NCBI RefSeq assembly: GCF_000211475.1
Contig: NC_015474.1
Span: 1,612,001-1,676,000, forward strand
Direction: 5' to 3'
Origin: Pyrococcus sp. NA2
GTDB lineage: Archaea; Methanobacteriota_B; Thermococci; Thermococcales; Thermococcaceae
DNA length: 64,000 bases
The notes beneath the pieces are model-generated. The model did no database searches and was not told the origin of the DNA. It saw only the letters and a program-made list of their open reading frames with translations. This document shows positions 36,038-44,644 of the stretch, piece by piece (position 1 is the first letter of the stretch; every line of letters starts with the position of its first letter). The translations under genes and the position numbers were made by a program.

Positions 36038-36083
36038 TGGAAGTCTCGCTCTTTAGGGTGAGGAGGAGGTCAGCTCCTTGAGA
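36038..36083 (+). mobile_element. Relic C of an IS200/IS605 (TnpB) 3-prime end with hairpin
   Basis: GGAAGTCTCGCTCTTTAGG then GTGAGGAGGAGGTCAGCTCC, aligning with relics A and B. Stem CTCGCTC (36045-36051) and GGGTGAG (36056-36062). The three stems differ in sequence but keep pairing, which speaks for a conserved hairpin. It overlaps the last codons and the stop of cytX on the other strand. Confidence 0.5.
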
Positions 36084-37314
36084 GTAGATAATATATCAGA
36101 GCCGTTATTAAGAATACCGGAATGCTTGCTCCAATTTCGTTTCCGAGTGAGCTGAAGAAGGGTACTGAAACTCCAATTAGACTTTCCGCCGTTAAACTTA
36201 TGTAAAGTGCAAAGCCAATTAGCCAGGAAAGTATTCCTGGTATGCTGAAGCTGTTATCTTTGAGTAGCTCCTCTGGATCATACTTCTTCTTTACAACGAA
36301 GTAGTCCGTGATCATTATCGCTGCCAGCGGTACGAATGCCCCTCCTATTAGCAATAGGAATGCCTCATATTTGTCAACTGGGAACACCAGGGCCAATAGA
36401 GTTCCGAGTGCTCCAACAAGAAGGATGTGCAATTTAATGTTCGCCTTTGGATTGACGTTCTTCCATGTTATCGATGCAGAGTATATGTCCATGAACGTTG
36501 TATTGAGCGTTGAAACCAATATCATTAACATCGCAGGAATTCCCAAGCCATAGGCTGCTATCAAGCTTATTGGATCCTGCTTGCCCATCGCAACATTGCT
36601 TAAAGCTCCTAGGAAGTAACAGAACGCTGAACCGGCTAGATGGCCCAAGTAAGTTCCCCATGCAGCATCACTCTTTTTCCTACTGAATCTCGAGTAATCA
36701 GCTATAGTTGGAGCCCAACTCAGTGGCATTGCTATAACCAAGTCAAGGGCTATTAGAAGAGGTAGTCCCCCACTCCCGGGCTTGTTCCATAGCTGGGAGA
36801 ATGAATAATTCGTGAAGATCACGTAGAGTAACCATATGCTTAGTATACCCAGCAAGATCACTGAGAGCTTCTCAAGCCATCTCCATCTTTCAGGCCCAAC
36901 TAGAGTCCAAACGGTAACCAGTATTCCAAGAACAATGACCCACATGAAGTACGTTCCAGGGAATATCACATCCAGCGCTCTGGCTCCAACTATCAACATT
37001 ATCGCTGTCCATCCTATCAGTTGGAGATAGTTGAGCAAGGATGGTAATACGGACCCCTTTCCTCCCAAGGGCCCTCTTGAGAGAACCATGGTTGGTAGTC
37101 CAGTTTCATAACCCTCTATCGCAATTAAACTCATCACGGCGTTCCCAAGTAGATGGCCTAAGATTATTATGGCGAGGGCCTCCTTAAGCGAAAGGTATGG
37201 AGTTAACAATGCACCTGCCCATATGACTGCTATTCCGAAATCCGCCCCAAACCATATTGAGAAGTTGCTCCAGAAGTCAAATATTCTATCCTTAATGGGC
37301 CTTATCTCCTGCAT
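36070..37314 (-). CDS. cytX: Hydroxymethylpyrimidine permease CytX (NCS1 family)
   Basis: 414 aa with about twelve membrane helices. NCS1 features: FGADFGIAVIWAGALL, GLPTMVLSRGPLGGKG and ADYSRFSRKKSD. Located in a thiamin salvage operon between tenA genes and thiM, so it probably imports HMP or a related pyrimidine. The last residues SRS and the TGA stop lie inside TnpB-tail relic C, suggesting the original 3-prime end was replaced. ATG directly follows the stop of the upstream tenA gene. Confidence 0.87.
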   Translation of the reverse strand: MQEIRPIKDRIFDFWSNFSIWFGADFGIAVIWAGALLTPYLSLKEALAIIILGHLLGNAVMSLIAIEGYETGLPTMVLSRGPLGGKGSVLPSLLNYLQLIGWTAIMLIVGARALDVIFPGTYFMWVIVLGILVTVWTLVGPERWRWLEKLSVILLGILSIWLLYVIFTNYSFSQLWNKPGSGGLPLLIALDLVIAMPLSWAPTIADYSRFSRKKSDAAWGTYLGHLAGSAFCYFLGALSNVAMGKQDPISLIAAYGLGIPAMLMILVSTLNTTFMDIYSASITWKNVNPKANIKLHILLVGALGTLLALVFPVDKYEAFLLLIGGAFVPLAAIMITDYFVVKKKYDPEELLKDNSFSIPGILSWLIGFALYISLTAESLIGVSVPFFSSLGNEIGASIPVFLITALIYYLLSRS

Positions 37315-37944
37315 TCACTCACCCCCATAGGCTATCTCCCAGAAGAGCAGTTCAAACTTTGAAACTTCTCTGAAAACTTTCTTTGCCTTCTCTTTTTCAA
37401 ACTCTCCATGTTTCTTAGCCAAAGAATTCAAGATATCCTCTATTTTCTTAACGTATTCGCCAAAGGCCTTTGAACTCCAATGATTTATGAATTCAATGTA
37501 CGGACTTTCTCCCTTGAGGTGCTCCTTTACCCATCTCCAGGCCTCATAGTATGCTTTCTCCTCACAGTAAAATGCCGTGAATCCCTCAAGGAAGCTCCCA
37601 TTGTATGCAACGTTTATAAGGTAATTCACATAGGCTTTTGCCCTTAGGTCAATTTCATCCTCAAGGTTTATGCCTAGTTTCTCCGCGTTTCTCTCAAACA
37701 TCTCGAGTTCCCTTGATATGTAATATATCGATTCGGCGAAAAAGTTCAGGAGCTCGTCGGGAGCTTTTGCCATTAAAATTGCCATAAATCTGAGGGCGTT
37801 CTTGACGAAGTAGTAATCGTTAATTAGCCATCTTGCAAAGGCCTCATGAGTTATCTTATTCTCACTTACCTCAATTAGGAATCGATGAGGTAGAAACTTC
37901 TCCCATATATCCTTGGAACTCCTCATTAATTCTTCAGAAAACAT
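37315..37944 (-). CDS. tenA2: TenA-family protein, Glu type (TenA_E)
   Basis: 209 aa helical TenA protein. The position of the catalytic Cys (LPCFWSY in its neighbour) reads FYCEEKAYYEAW, so Glu takes the place of Cys, as in the TenA_E group, which is thought to act on other degraded pyrimidine compounds. The other active-site acidic residues (FELLFWEIAYGG at the end) are kept. ATG 37944 follows GGAGGGGTGGAG. Overlaps the first tenA by 11 bp. Confidence 0.85.
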   Translation of the reverse strand: MFSEELMRSSKDIWEKFLPHRFLIEVSENKITHEAFARWLINDYYFVKNALRFMAILMAKAPDELLNFFAESIYYISRELEMFERNAEKLGINLEDEIDLRAKAYVNYLINVAYNGSFLEGFTAFYCEEKAYYEAWRWVKEHLKGESPYIEFINHWSSKAFGEYVKKIEDILNSLAKKHGEFEKEKAKKVFREVSKFELLFWEIAYGGE

Positions 37945-38578
37945 CTCCACCCCTCCAGGCCATCTCCCAGAATGCCAACTCAAACTTACTGCCAATTAAG
38001 AATATCTTCTTGAGTCTTTCATACTCGGCATTCGAAGAATCTATTATCTCCCTTAGCCTCCTTACTAGCTCGAGATACTCTTCGCTTAGATAAACCTCTC
38101 CCCACTCCCTGTAGATTTTTACTGGATTGTTCTTCAACTTCTCCCTGTGGTATTCAGCTATTTCCGCATAACTCCAGAAACATGGGAGCAAGGCCGTGAG
38201 TCCCTCTACAACCGTTCCCCTATACGCGGTAGATAGCATGAAGTCCATATAGGCCGAGTTAACTAATGTAACCTCAGCGTTCTTTGCATCTTCAAGTGTC
38301 AGGTCAAGCTCCTTAAGGAGATCCTCATAGTTCTTCATCTCAACGACTATTTCTTCCCTGGCCAGCTCAATTATCTCAGATAATAACGGATAATCTGCCT
38401 TAGAAGCTATTACGCTCAGTGCCCTCGTTAATCCTACGAGGTAGTTGAAATCCTGGAGAACGTAAAACTTGAACTTCTCGAGTGGTAAACTTCCTGAATA
38501 CAGTTCAACAACAAAAGGATGCTCAAAGATCCTCTTCCATATGTGATCTGCATCTTTCCTTAACTTCTCTGTTATCAT
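37934..38578 (-). CDS. tenA1: TenA-family aminopyrimidine aminohydrolase, Cys type
   Basis: 214 aa. Helical bundle with FYVLQDFNYLVGL near residue 40, the nucleophile Cys in LLPCFWSYAEIAEY and FELAFWEMAW at the C-terminus (catalytic Glu). Hydrolyses amino-aminomethyl-methylpyrimidine to HMP (and thiamin in some relatives), feeding the salvage operon. The first gene of tenA1-tenA2-cytX-thiM-thiE-thiDN. ATG 38578 follows GGTGGTTGGG; TATA-like AT-rich sequence lies 40-70 bases upstream. Confidence 0.9.
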   Translation of the reverse strand: MITEKLRKDADHIWKRIFEHPFVVELYSGSLPLEKFKFYVLQDFNYLVGLTRALSVIASKADYPLLSEIIELAREEIVVEMKNYEDLLKELDLTLEDAKNAEVTLVNSAYMDFMLSTAYRGTVVEGLTALLPCFWSYAEIAEYHREKLKNNPVKIYREWGEVYLSEEYLELVRRLREIIDSSNAEYERLKKIFLIGSKFELAFWEMAWRGGDVF

Positions 38579-38666
38579 CCCAACCACCGCTATCTATTTC
38601 CAATACCTTCTTATAACCTTTTTGTTGAAATTAATAACTGAGTTATAATAGGTCACAAAATAAAAA

Positions 38667-39320
38667 TCAGAATGCATCTTCAAGAGGAAGCTTTATCTCC
38701 CTTATTTTAGACTCCAATGACCATGGATCCTTAATTAGTTCTATTGTTAGGATACCCTTTTCTTGGGTCAGCCTAATCACGGAGGTCACAAGATCCTCTA
38801 AAACGAGTAACGGATTCATTCTAAGGTTTTCAACGATTCCTCCTTCAACAAAGTAAAAGGCAAGCCTATTTTCCCTGGTTGTATACTGTTTAAGCGAATT
38901 TAATATTTCAACTGTAAGGGCTGAGGACTCGTCAAGAGCGAATAGCCTATCAAAACCAAAGACCATGTCAATGAAATTGTCTTCGGGCATTACCCTCGAG
39001 AACTCCTCCCCGTATCTTGAGAGGTATATCGAAGGATCGCTCTCCAGTTTGAGTCTAGATACTATGTTCCCAACCTCTTCGCTTCCTCCAATCTTCATGA
39101 CATTTATGTTGGAGAAGTCAATATCAACTCCTATGAACTTGAGATGCTTTACATAAACTGAAAATGTATCCAAAATGTCTTCAACAAGTATCGGAATCTT
39201 ATTTTCAATTGCATACCTTAGAATTTGTGTCAACATGATTTCTACTCCCAGGGAGGAGTAATTCTCAACAAGCACTGTTTCTCCAAACTTTTTGTTCTTC
39301 AAAAACTCATTTATTATCAT
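38667..39320 (-). CDS. DUF257 family protein, copy 2
   Basis: 217 aa. Belongs, with the next gene, to DUF257, a family known to me only from Thermococcales. The pattern FGETVLVENYSSLGVE, PILVEDILDTFSVYVKHLKFIGVD (in parts) looks like a RecA-like fold in which the P-loop is replaced by GETV-x-(Y/V)-x-S-S. No Walker A motif. Function unknown. It overlaps its paralogue by 4 bp (ATGA), so both are made together and could form a heteromer. Confidence 0.75.
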   Translation of the reverse strand: MIINEFLKNKKFGETVLVENYSSLGVEIMLTQILRYAIENKIPILVEDILDTFSVYVKHLKFIGVDIDFSNINVMKIGGSEEVGNIVSRLKLESDPSIYLSRYGEEFSRVMPEDNFIDMVFGFDRLFALDESSALTVEILNSLKQYTTRENRLAFYFVEGGIVENLRMNPLLVLEDLVTSVIRLTQEKGILTIELIKDPWSLESKIREIKLPLEDAF

Positions 39321-39973
39321 TTCACTCCCTCCAATTCAAGGGTTATCTCCTTACCCACAAGCCCAGGATTTGGGCTCTTTTCTATGTCCAAATGAGCCAC
39401 GATAAAATCTTGAGTTGCCCTCACAACTGTTGTTGCTATCCTCTTTAGCTCCAATTTAATGTGAGGTGGTAGGATGTCGAGTATGTCTTCATTTAGGAGG
39501 TAGAATGCCTTTCTCTTTGTGTTTCCTAAGAACCTCTGGAGGTTTAGTATCAAGGAATATATTTCATGTGCTGAATTTAAGTATCTAAAAAGATCTTCAA
39601 TTCCAAAAACTATGTTTATGAACCTTTCAACCTCCTTTAGTTCCTCAGCAACCTCTGCATACCATTGGATGTAAACCCTTGGATCAGAGTGAAAACCTAC
39701 CCTTAGGATTTTTCCACCAATATCTTGCTTTCCTCCAGTTTTAATTACATAGACATCCTTGAAATCCTCTTCTATTCCTAGAATTTTTAGATTCCTCTGA
39801 ACTATTGACAAACTGTCAAGGTTGTCATCTATCACAATTTTAATACCCTTGTTCCTTGAGTACTCTAGCAACTTTACTGTTATAAACTCCCTTACATATG
39901 ACGAACCTGGGTAAAACATTATTACAGTCTCACCAAACCTTATTTCGTCTACTAGTTTTTCAAACGTCCACAT
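39317..39973 (-). CDS. DUF257 family protein, copy 1
   Basis: 218 aa, paralogue of the downstream gene: FGETVIMFYPGSSYVREF corresponds to FGETVLVENYSSLGVEIM, and GGKQDIGGKILRVGFHSDPRVYI to GGSEEVGNIVSRLKLESDPSIYL (each in parts). Roughly one third identical by eye. A RecA/KaiC-like core without a P-loop is inferred. ATG 39973 fits GTGAG upstream; GTG 39982 is possible. Confidence 0.75.
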   Translation of the reverse strand: MWTFEKLVDEIRFGETVIMFYPGSSYVREFITVKLLEYSRNKGIKIVIDDNLDSLSIVQRNLKILGIEEDFKDVYVIKTGGKQDIGGKILRVGFHSDPRVYIQWYAEVAEELKEVERFINIVFGIEDLFRYLNSAHEIYSLILNLQRFLGNTKRKAFYLLNEDILDILPPHIKLELKRIATTVVRATQDFIVAHLDIEKSPNPGLVGKEITLELEGVK

Positions 39974-40014
39974 ACATCTCACTAAAAATAAAAATTGAAC
40001 AAATGCTTAAAAAT

Positions 40015-41211
40015 TTATGTCTCCCTAAATAGCCCATACTTCTTGGGATCATAGAAGGGTGGCGTAACCGTTACCGCCTTCTTCCTTGCTCCCCTGACAT
40101 CTATTTCAATCTCGATTCCTGGCTTTGCATACTCTTCTTTAACAAAGGCAATTCCTATTCCGACGTTTAGGAGTGGTGAGAGTGTTCCACTAGTGACCTC
40201 CCCGATAAGTTCTCCATTGGCGTAAACTTTGTACCCTTCTCTTGGAATTCCCTTGTCCACCATCTTAAAGTGAACGATCTTCCTTCCAAGGCCTCTCTCC
40301 TTCTGCTTTAACAGGGCCTCTTTTCCTATGAAGTCCTTATCCCAGTAAATTGCGAACTCCAAGTTAGCTTGTAATGGAGTTACCTCATCTATGTCAGTGC
40401 TTAGGAGCTGGAGCTCCTTGGTTTCGTTACCGTAGAGAGTGTAACCTGCTTCAAGTCTTAGAGTATCCCTAGCTCCCAACCCAGCAGGCTTTATGCCGTA
40501 CTTCTTTCCAGCCTCAAGGATGGTCTCCCATACGTGAAGAGCCTTCTCTGGCTTCCCTCTCTTGCTCTCATCTGGATGGTATGGATTTGCATCCTCAATG
40601 TAGACCTCGAATCCGTTCTCGCCTGTGTAACCACTCCTCGAAAGAAGCATCTTTATTCCATCGAGCTCAACCCATCTAGCCTGGAACCACCACATCTCAT
40701 TTATGTCTATTCCAAAGAGATCCATTGCTAAATCTCTAGCCTTTGGTCCCTGGACTGCAAACATCGCTATGTCGTACGTCTTAAGCTCAATCTCAAGGTC
40801 GAGCTTCGTGAACTGCTCTATGGTTTTCTTCAAGTAGGTGAACCAGGCATAGAGTTTCTCAAAGGCGTCAGCGTCACATATCATTAGGTACTCGTTATTT
40901 CCCAAGTTAAAGATAAGCGTCTCATCCTTTATCGCACCTCTTTCGTTAAGGACTAGGGTGTAGATACCGCTTATAGCTGGAGGCTTGCTAACATCATTTG
41001 TTGTAACGTATTGAAGGAACTTCAGGGCATCTTTTCCTCTAAATAGTATTTCACCCATGTGGGACACATCGAACATTCCAACGGCGTTTCTAACTGCCAA
41101 ATGCTCCTCTTTTATGCTGGAATACCATATTGGCATTTCCCATCCAGCAAACTCTTCAATCTTCTTTGCATGTTCCTTGTGCCAATCAAATAAGTGAACC
41201 CTCTTTGCCAT
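40015..41211 (-). CDS. gcvT: Glycine cleavage system T protein (aminomethyltransferase)
   Basis: 398 aa, complete. Motifs: [62 protein letters not shown] and [18 protein letters not shown] (in parts). Transfers the methylene of glycine to tetrahydrofolate or, in archaea, a modified pterin. gcvH and gcvP are not in the window. ATG 41211 follows GGTGATTGAG. Confidence 0.95.
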   Translation of the reverse strand: MAKRVHLFDWHKEHAKKIEEFAGWEMPIWYSSIKEEHLAVRNAVGMFDVSHMGEILFRGKDALKFLQYVTTNDVSKPPAISGIYTLVLNERGAIKDETLIFNLGNNEYLMICDADAFEKLYAWFTYLKKTIEQFTKLDLEIELKTYDIAMFAVQGPKARDLAMDLFGIDINEMWWFQARWVELDGIKMLLSRSGYTGENGFEVYIEDANPYHPDESKRGKPEKALHVWETILEAGKKYGIKPAGLGARDTLRLEAGYTLYGNETKELQLLSTDIDEVTPLQANLEFAIYWDKDFIGKEALLKQKERGLGRKIVHFKMVDKGIPREGYKVYANGELIGEVTSGTLSPLLNVGIGIAFVKEEYAKPGIEIEIDVRGARKKAVTVTPPFYDPKKYGLFRET

Positions 41212-41329
41212 CTCAATCACCAAGAGTCAACTTTGGAGTTTTACCTTAAAATGTTTAGCATAAGGACACTCTCAAATGTTCAAATCTCCCTGGGATATAG
41301 TTATAAATTTGGATCTATAACATTGAACG

Positions 41330-41872
41330 ATGAAGAGGGCCATAATTCCTTATGTGATTTTCAAAACTAAGAGCGGAATATACGGGATAGATGCCTACAC
41401 ATCCCTGAGAGTTGAGAAGCCCGAGAGAATCGCAACGCTTGTCAAGAAGTTTAATACCATCCCAGAGTTAATAGATGAACATAAATTAGCCCTGCTGTCA
41501 GCCGATGAGCTTCCCACCTTCCTTGAACTCTTGAGAGAGGACCTCCAGGGAAAGGCCAATTCAACGATGAGAAGAAGGGTAAGTAAAATGAGAAGATGGA
41601 ACATATTCAGGCTTCTCGGAATCCCAACTGGTCATTCGAGGCATATCCAAGAAGAGGAGAAACTTGCAAAGGAGAACAGAGAAGCACTACTAGCTCTGAG
41701 CATACTGGATGTTGTTCTTAAAGGGGGCGTGAAACCCCTAGGTTATTCTCTTCTTGAACTTGAATTTGAGGGAGATAAAGTATATATAAATGGAAAACTA
41801 GATGGGGTTTATACCGAGCTTATAAAAGTCGATATGAGAGCGGCAATGGCTCTACTTGAAATATCTAGATAA
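41330..41872 (+). CDS. Hypothetical protein, 180 aa
   Basis: Soluble, basic in the middle (RRRVSKMRRWN) and with a helical segment followed by a small beta hairpin (VYINGKLDGVYTEL). No family recognised; probably restricted to Thermococcales. A TATA-like box (AGTTATAAATTT, about 41298) lies upstream, and ATG 41330 has only a weak ribosome site. Overlaps the end of the convergent prolidase gene by 8 bp. Confidence 0.65.
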   Translation: MKRAIIPYVIFKTKSGIYGIDAYTSLRVEKPERIATLVKKFNTIPELIDEHKLALLSADELPTFLELLREDLQGKANSTMRRRVSKMRRWNIFRLLGIPTGHSRHIQEEEKLAKENREALLALSILDVVLKGGVKPLGYSLLELEFEGDKVYINGKLDGVYTELIKVDMRAAMALLEISR

Positions 41873-42911
41873 GCTCTCTTTCTGTTTTTGTCAATCTTTT
41901 CGCTCCGTTCTTAGTTAAAAGGACTGTATCTTCTATTCTAACACCTCCAAGCTTTGGAATGTATATCCCTGGCTCAATCGTGATTACCATACCTTCCCTA
42001 AGAACAGTCTCGTCATGCTGACTAACCCTTGGCCATTCGTGAATTTCAAGTCCTACTCCATGGCCCAAACTATGGTTAAAGTATTCGCCATACCCGTATT
42101 CGGCTATTATATTCCTGGCTATTGAATCTAGTTCCTTAGCCGTCATTCCTGGCTTAGCAGATTCAACTGCCTTCTTCTGGGCCTCAAGAACTATCTCGTA
42201 AATCTCTCTTTGCTTCTCATTTGGAGAACCAACAACTATTGTTCTCGTTATATCTGAGTTGTAGTGTCTGTATAATGCTCCAAGGTCTATGACCACTAGA
42301 TCTCCCTTCTCAATCCTCTTGTCACTCGCAACTCCATGAGGTAGGGCTGACCTGTACCCGCTCGCAATGATTGTGTCGAATGCAGGTTTTTCGGCTCCAT
42401 TCATTTTCATTAAATATTCAACCTTTGCCGCAACTTCTCTCTCCTTTTTTCCCTCAGTTATTTCCTCAATTGCAGCCATTACAGCTTTATCAGCAATTTC
42501 ACAAGCTTTTTCAATCAATTCAACTTCTTCCTTTGATTTAATTATTCTCATATCCTTTATCACATCGTCAATTTTTTTAAACTCCTTAATATTGGCCTTC
42601 TCTTTTAGATCTTCTATAAAAGCGTAACTAACGGTTCCTTCAACTCCAAGTGCCTTAACACCGTCTAATATCTTATAAAGTTCTTCCATCTTTTTAAATT
42701 TCTCAACAGGGAGCCTACTTTCTTCCTTGGCCATTTCATATTCAAGCTCGGGGACATATAAGGTTGCAGAGTCGTCCTTTACGAGAATGTAACCACCTGC
42801 TATGGGCGAAGTCCCAGAAAGGTAGTAAACGTTTGGGGCCTTAGCTATAAGAACTGCATCCAGGGAATTTTTGTCCATGAATTCGATTATTTTCTTCACT
42901 TTTTCGTTCAT
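41865..42911 (-). CDS. pepQ: Xaa-Pro dipeptidase (prolidase)
   Basis: 348 aa, exactly the length of the characterised P. furiosus enzyme. Pita-bread metallopeptidase with all five metal ligands: DLGALYRHYNSD (Asp209, Asp220), HSLGHGVGLEIHE (His284), ITIEPGIY (Glu313) and VRIEDTV (Glu327). Cleaves X-Pro dipeptides with Co2+ or Mn2+/Fe2+; important for growth on peptides. Close to the P. horikoshii prolidase as I recall it. The start is ATG 42911; the frame extends upstream through the divergent promoter, which I reject. Confidence 0.95.
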   Translation of the reverse strand: MNEKVKKIIEFMDKNSLDAVLIAKAPNVYYLSGTSPIAGGYILVKDDSATLYVPELEYEMAKEESRLPVEKFKKMEELYKILDGVKALGVEGTVSYAFIEDLKEKANIKEFKKIDDVIKDMRIIKSKEEVELIEKACEIADKAVMAAIEEITEGKKEREVAAKVEYLMKMNGAEKPAFDTIIASGYRSALPHGVASDKRIEKGDLVVIDLGALYRHYNSDITRTIVVGSPNEKQREIYEIVLEAQKKAVESAKPGMTAKELDSIARNIIAEYGYGEYFNHSLGHGVGLEIHEWPRVSQHDETVLREGMVITIEPGIYIPKLGGVRIEDTVLLTKNGAKRLTKTERELI

Positions 42912-43005
42912 TAGACTCACCAAACTTTTTGAGCTTGAGAAAGTTATAAAACTTTTGAAACAAAAACGTTTAAACTCAAGGAAACTAAGGCCTTTAGGTG
43001 AAACC

Positions 43006-43716
43006 ATGTTTGGCTGGAGAGGAAGGATAGGCCTTATCGTGCCATCTTCAAACACCACCATGGAAATGGAGTTTCATTCTATGTTACCCGAGGGAGTCTC
43101 TTTACATGTCTCTAGAATGCCACTAAAGAACGTTACCGAGGAGGAACTATTGAAGATGACAAGTTATGCTATCGAAGCTGCCAAGCTACTTTCTGATGCA
43201 GGAGTTGAGATAATAGCCTTCGGATGTACAAGCGGATCCTTTATAGGAGGGAAAGACTTCGAAAGAGAACTGGAAATGAAGATTGAAGATGAAGTCAATA
43301 TAGAGACCTTCACGACAAGTACTGCCGTTTTAGAAGCCTTGTCAGTTCTAGATATCCAAACTGTTCTCGTAGTTACACCTTACATCGAAGAGATAAACCA
43401 GAGAGAAAAGGAATTTCTAGAAGCAAATGGATTTGACGTTTTGGATATAAAAGGACTCAACATTCAGGACAATCTTGAGATTGGAAAGCTAGAGCCCTAT
43501 GTAGCTTATAGACTTGCAAAGGCAACCTTCACTGGAGATGCCGATGGAATATTCATCAGTTGCACGAACTTCAGAACATTTGAGATAATAGAGAAACTTG
43601 AAAGAGACTTGGGAGTTCCAGTTGTTACGAGCAATCAAGCAACGCTCTGGATGGCTCTGAGAGAAATTGATGTGAGAGATCCACTTCCCTTAGGAAAACT
43701 CCTGAGGGAATACTAA
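43006..43716 (+). CDS. Asp/Glu racemase superfamily (maleate isomerase-like)
   Basis: 236 aa. Two-domain racemase fold with paired catalytic cysteines: AFGCTSGSFIGG in the first half and FISCTNFRTFE in the second, plus VPSSNTTME at the N-terminus. This matches the arylmalonate decarboxylase / maleate cis-trans isomerase branch. The substrate is not predictable. ATG 43006 follows AGGTGA; the tRNase Z gene starts 4 bp after its stop. Confidence 0.82.
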   Translation: MFGWRGRIGLIVPSSNTTMEMEFHSMLPEGVSLHVSRMPLKNVTEEELLKMTSYAIEAAKLLSDAGVEIIAFGCTSGSFIGGKDFERELEMKIEDEVNIETFTTSTAVLEALSVLDIQTVLVVTPYIEEINQREKEFLEANGFDVLDIKGLNIQDNLEIGKLEPYVAYRLAKATFTGDADGIFISCTNFRTFEIIEKLERDLGVPVVTSNQATLWMALREIDVRDPLPLGKLLREY

Positions 43717-43720
43717 AACT

Positions 43721-44644
43721 ATGATAGAGGTAATATTCTTAGGGACTGGAGGGATAAAACCGACTCCCGAGAGAAACGTTCCTTCGATAGCAATTAGGAT
43801 AGATGGTGAGATAACTCTATTTGATGCTGGAGAAGGAACTTTAAGACAAATGGAAATAGCTGGCATAAGCCCAATGAAAGTCAAAAGGATATTCATAACA
43901 CATTTTCATGGTGACCATTACCTTGGAATTCCAGCTCTAGTACAGACGATGAGCCTGTGGAAGAGGAGAGATCCATTGCACATTTATGGTCCCGAAGGAG
44001 CTTCAACATTCATTGAGAACTTACTTAAAAGTGGTTATTTTGAGCCTCCATTTGATGTCATAGTCCATGAAATCCCAGGGAAATATAGACTGAAGTTTGA
44101 AAATTATGAAATTTGGAGCTTCGAAGTCTCTCACGGGATCCCCGCTTTAGGTTACGTGTTCAAGGAGAGAGATAAGAGGGGGAACTTTGATCTTGAAAAA
44201 ATAAAAAGACTCGGACTAAAACCGGGCTCTTGGATGAAGGAACTTGAAAAGAAAAAAATTCTAGAGATAAATGGGACGATTATAAGACTCTCCGACGTTA
44301 CTGGACCTAAAAAGAGAGGAGCGAAGATTGTTTACACTGGGGATACAGAACCCTGTGAAAATGTGACCTTATTCTCAAAAAGGGCAACCATTTTAATACA
44401 TGAAGCAACATATGTAAGTGAGGAAGATAGGGGAGAAAGTTATCACACAACGATAAGAGAAGCATGTGAAACTTGGCATGATTCAAAGGCAAAGATGTTA
44501 GTCATGTTTCATAGGGGACCAAGATATTCCTATGCTGAGTACAAAAGGAAAGTATTTGAAATATGTCCCCAAGCAATAGTTCCCAGGGATTTCGACAGAA
44601 TCATCGTGAAGGGGGAGAATGATGTCCTACTTAAGGTACGTTAA
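43721..44644 (+). CDS. rnz: tRNase Z (ribonuclease Z)
   Basis: 307 aa, short form. MBL fold with FLGTGGIKPTPERNVPS, ITHFHGDHYLG (HxHxDH), YTGDTEPC (Asp) and ILIHEATY (His), and the flexible arm region around residues 150-190 used for tRNA binding. Removes the 3-prime trailer from pre-tRNA. ATG 43721 lies 4 bp after the upstream stop. The end overlaps the TraB-family gene by 26 bp. Confidence 0.95.
   Translation: MIEVIFLGTGGIKPTPERNVPSIAIRIDGEITLFDAGEGTLRQMEIAGISPMKVKRIFITHFHGDHYLGIPALVQTMSLWKRRDPLHIYGPEGASTFIENLLKSGYFEPPFDVIVHEIPGKYRLKFENYEIWSFEVSHGIPALGYVFKERDKRGNFDLEKIKRLGLKPGSWMKELEKKKILEINGTIIRLSDVTGPKKRGAKIVYTGDTEPCENVTLFSKRATILIHEATYVSEEDRGESYHTTIREACETWHDSKAKMLVMFHRGPRYSYAEYKRKVFEICPQAIVPRDFDRIIVKGENDVLLKVR

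Noticed and set aside
42912-43061. Upstream extension of the prolidase frame
   Set aside because: The known prolidase starts at MNEKVKK; the extension covers the divergent promoter and the start of the racemase-family gene.
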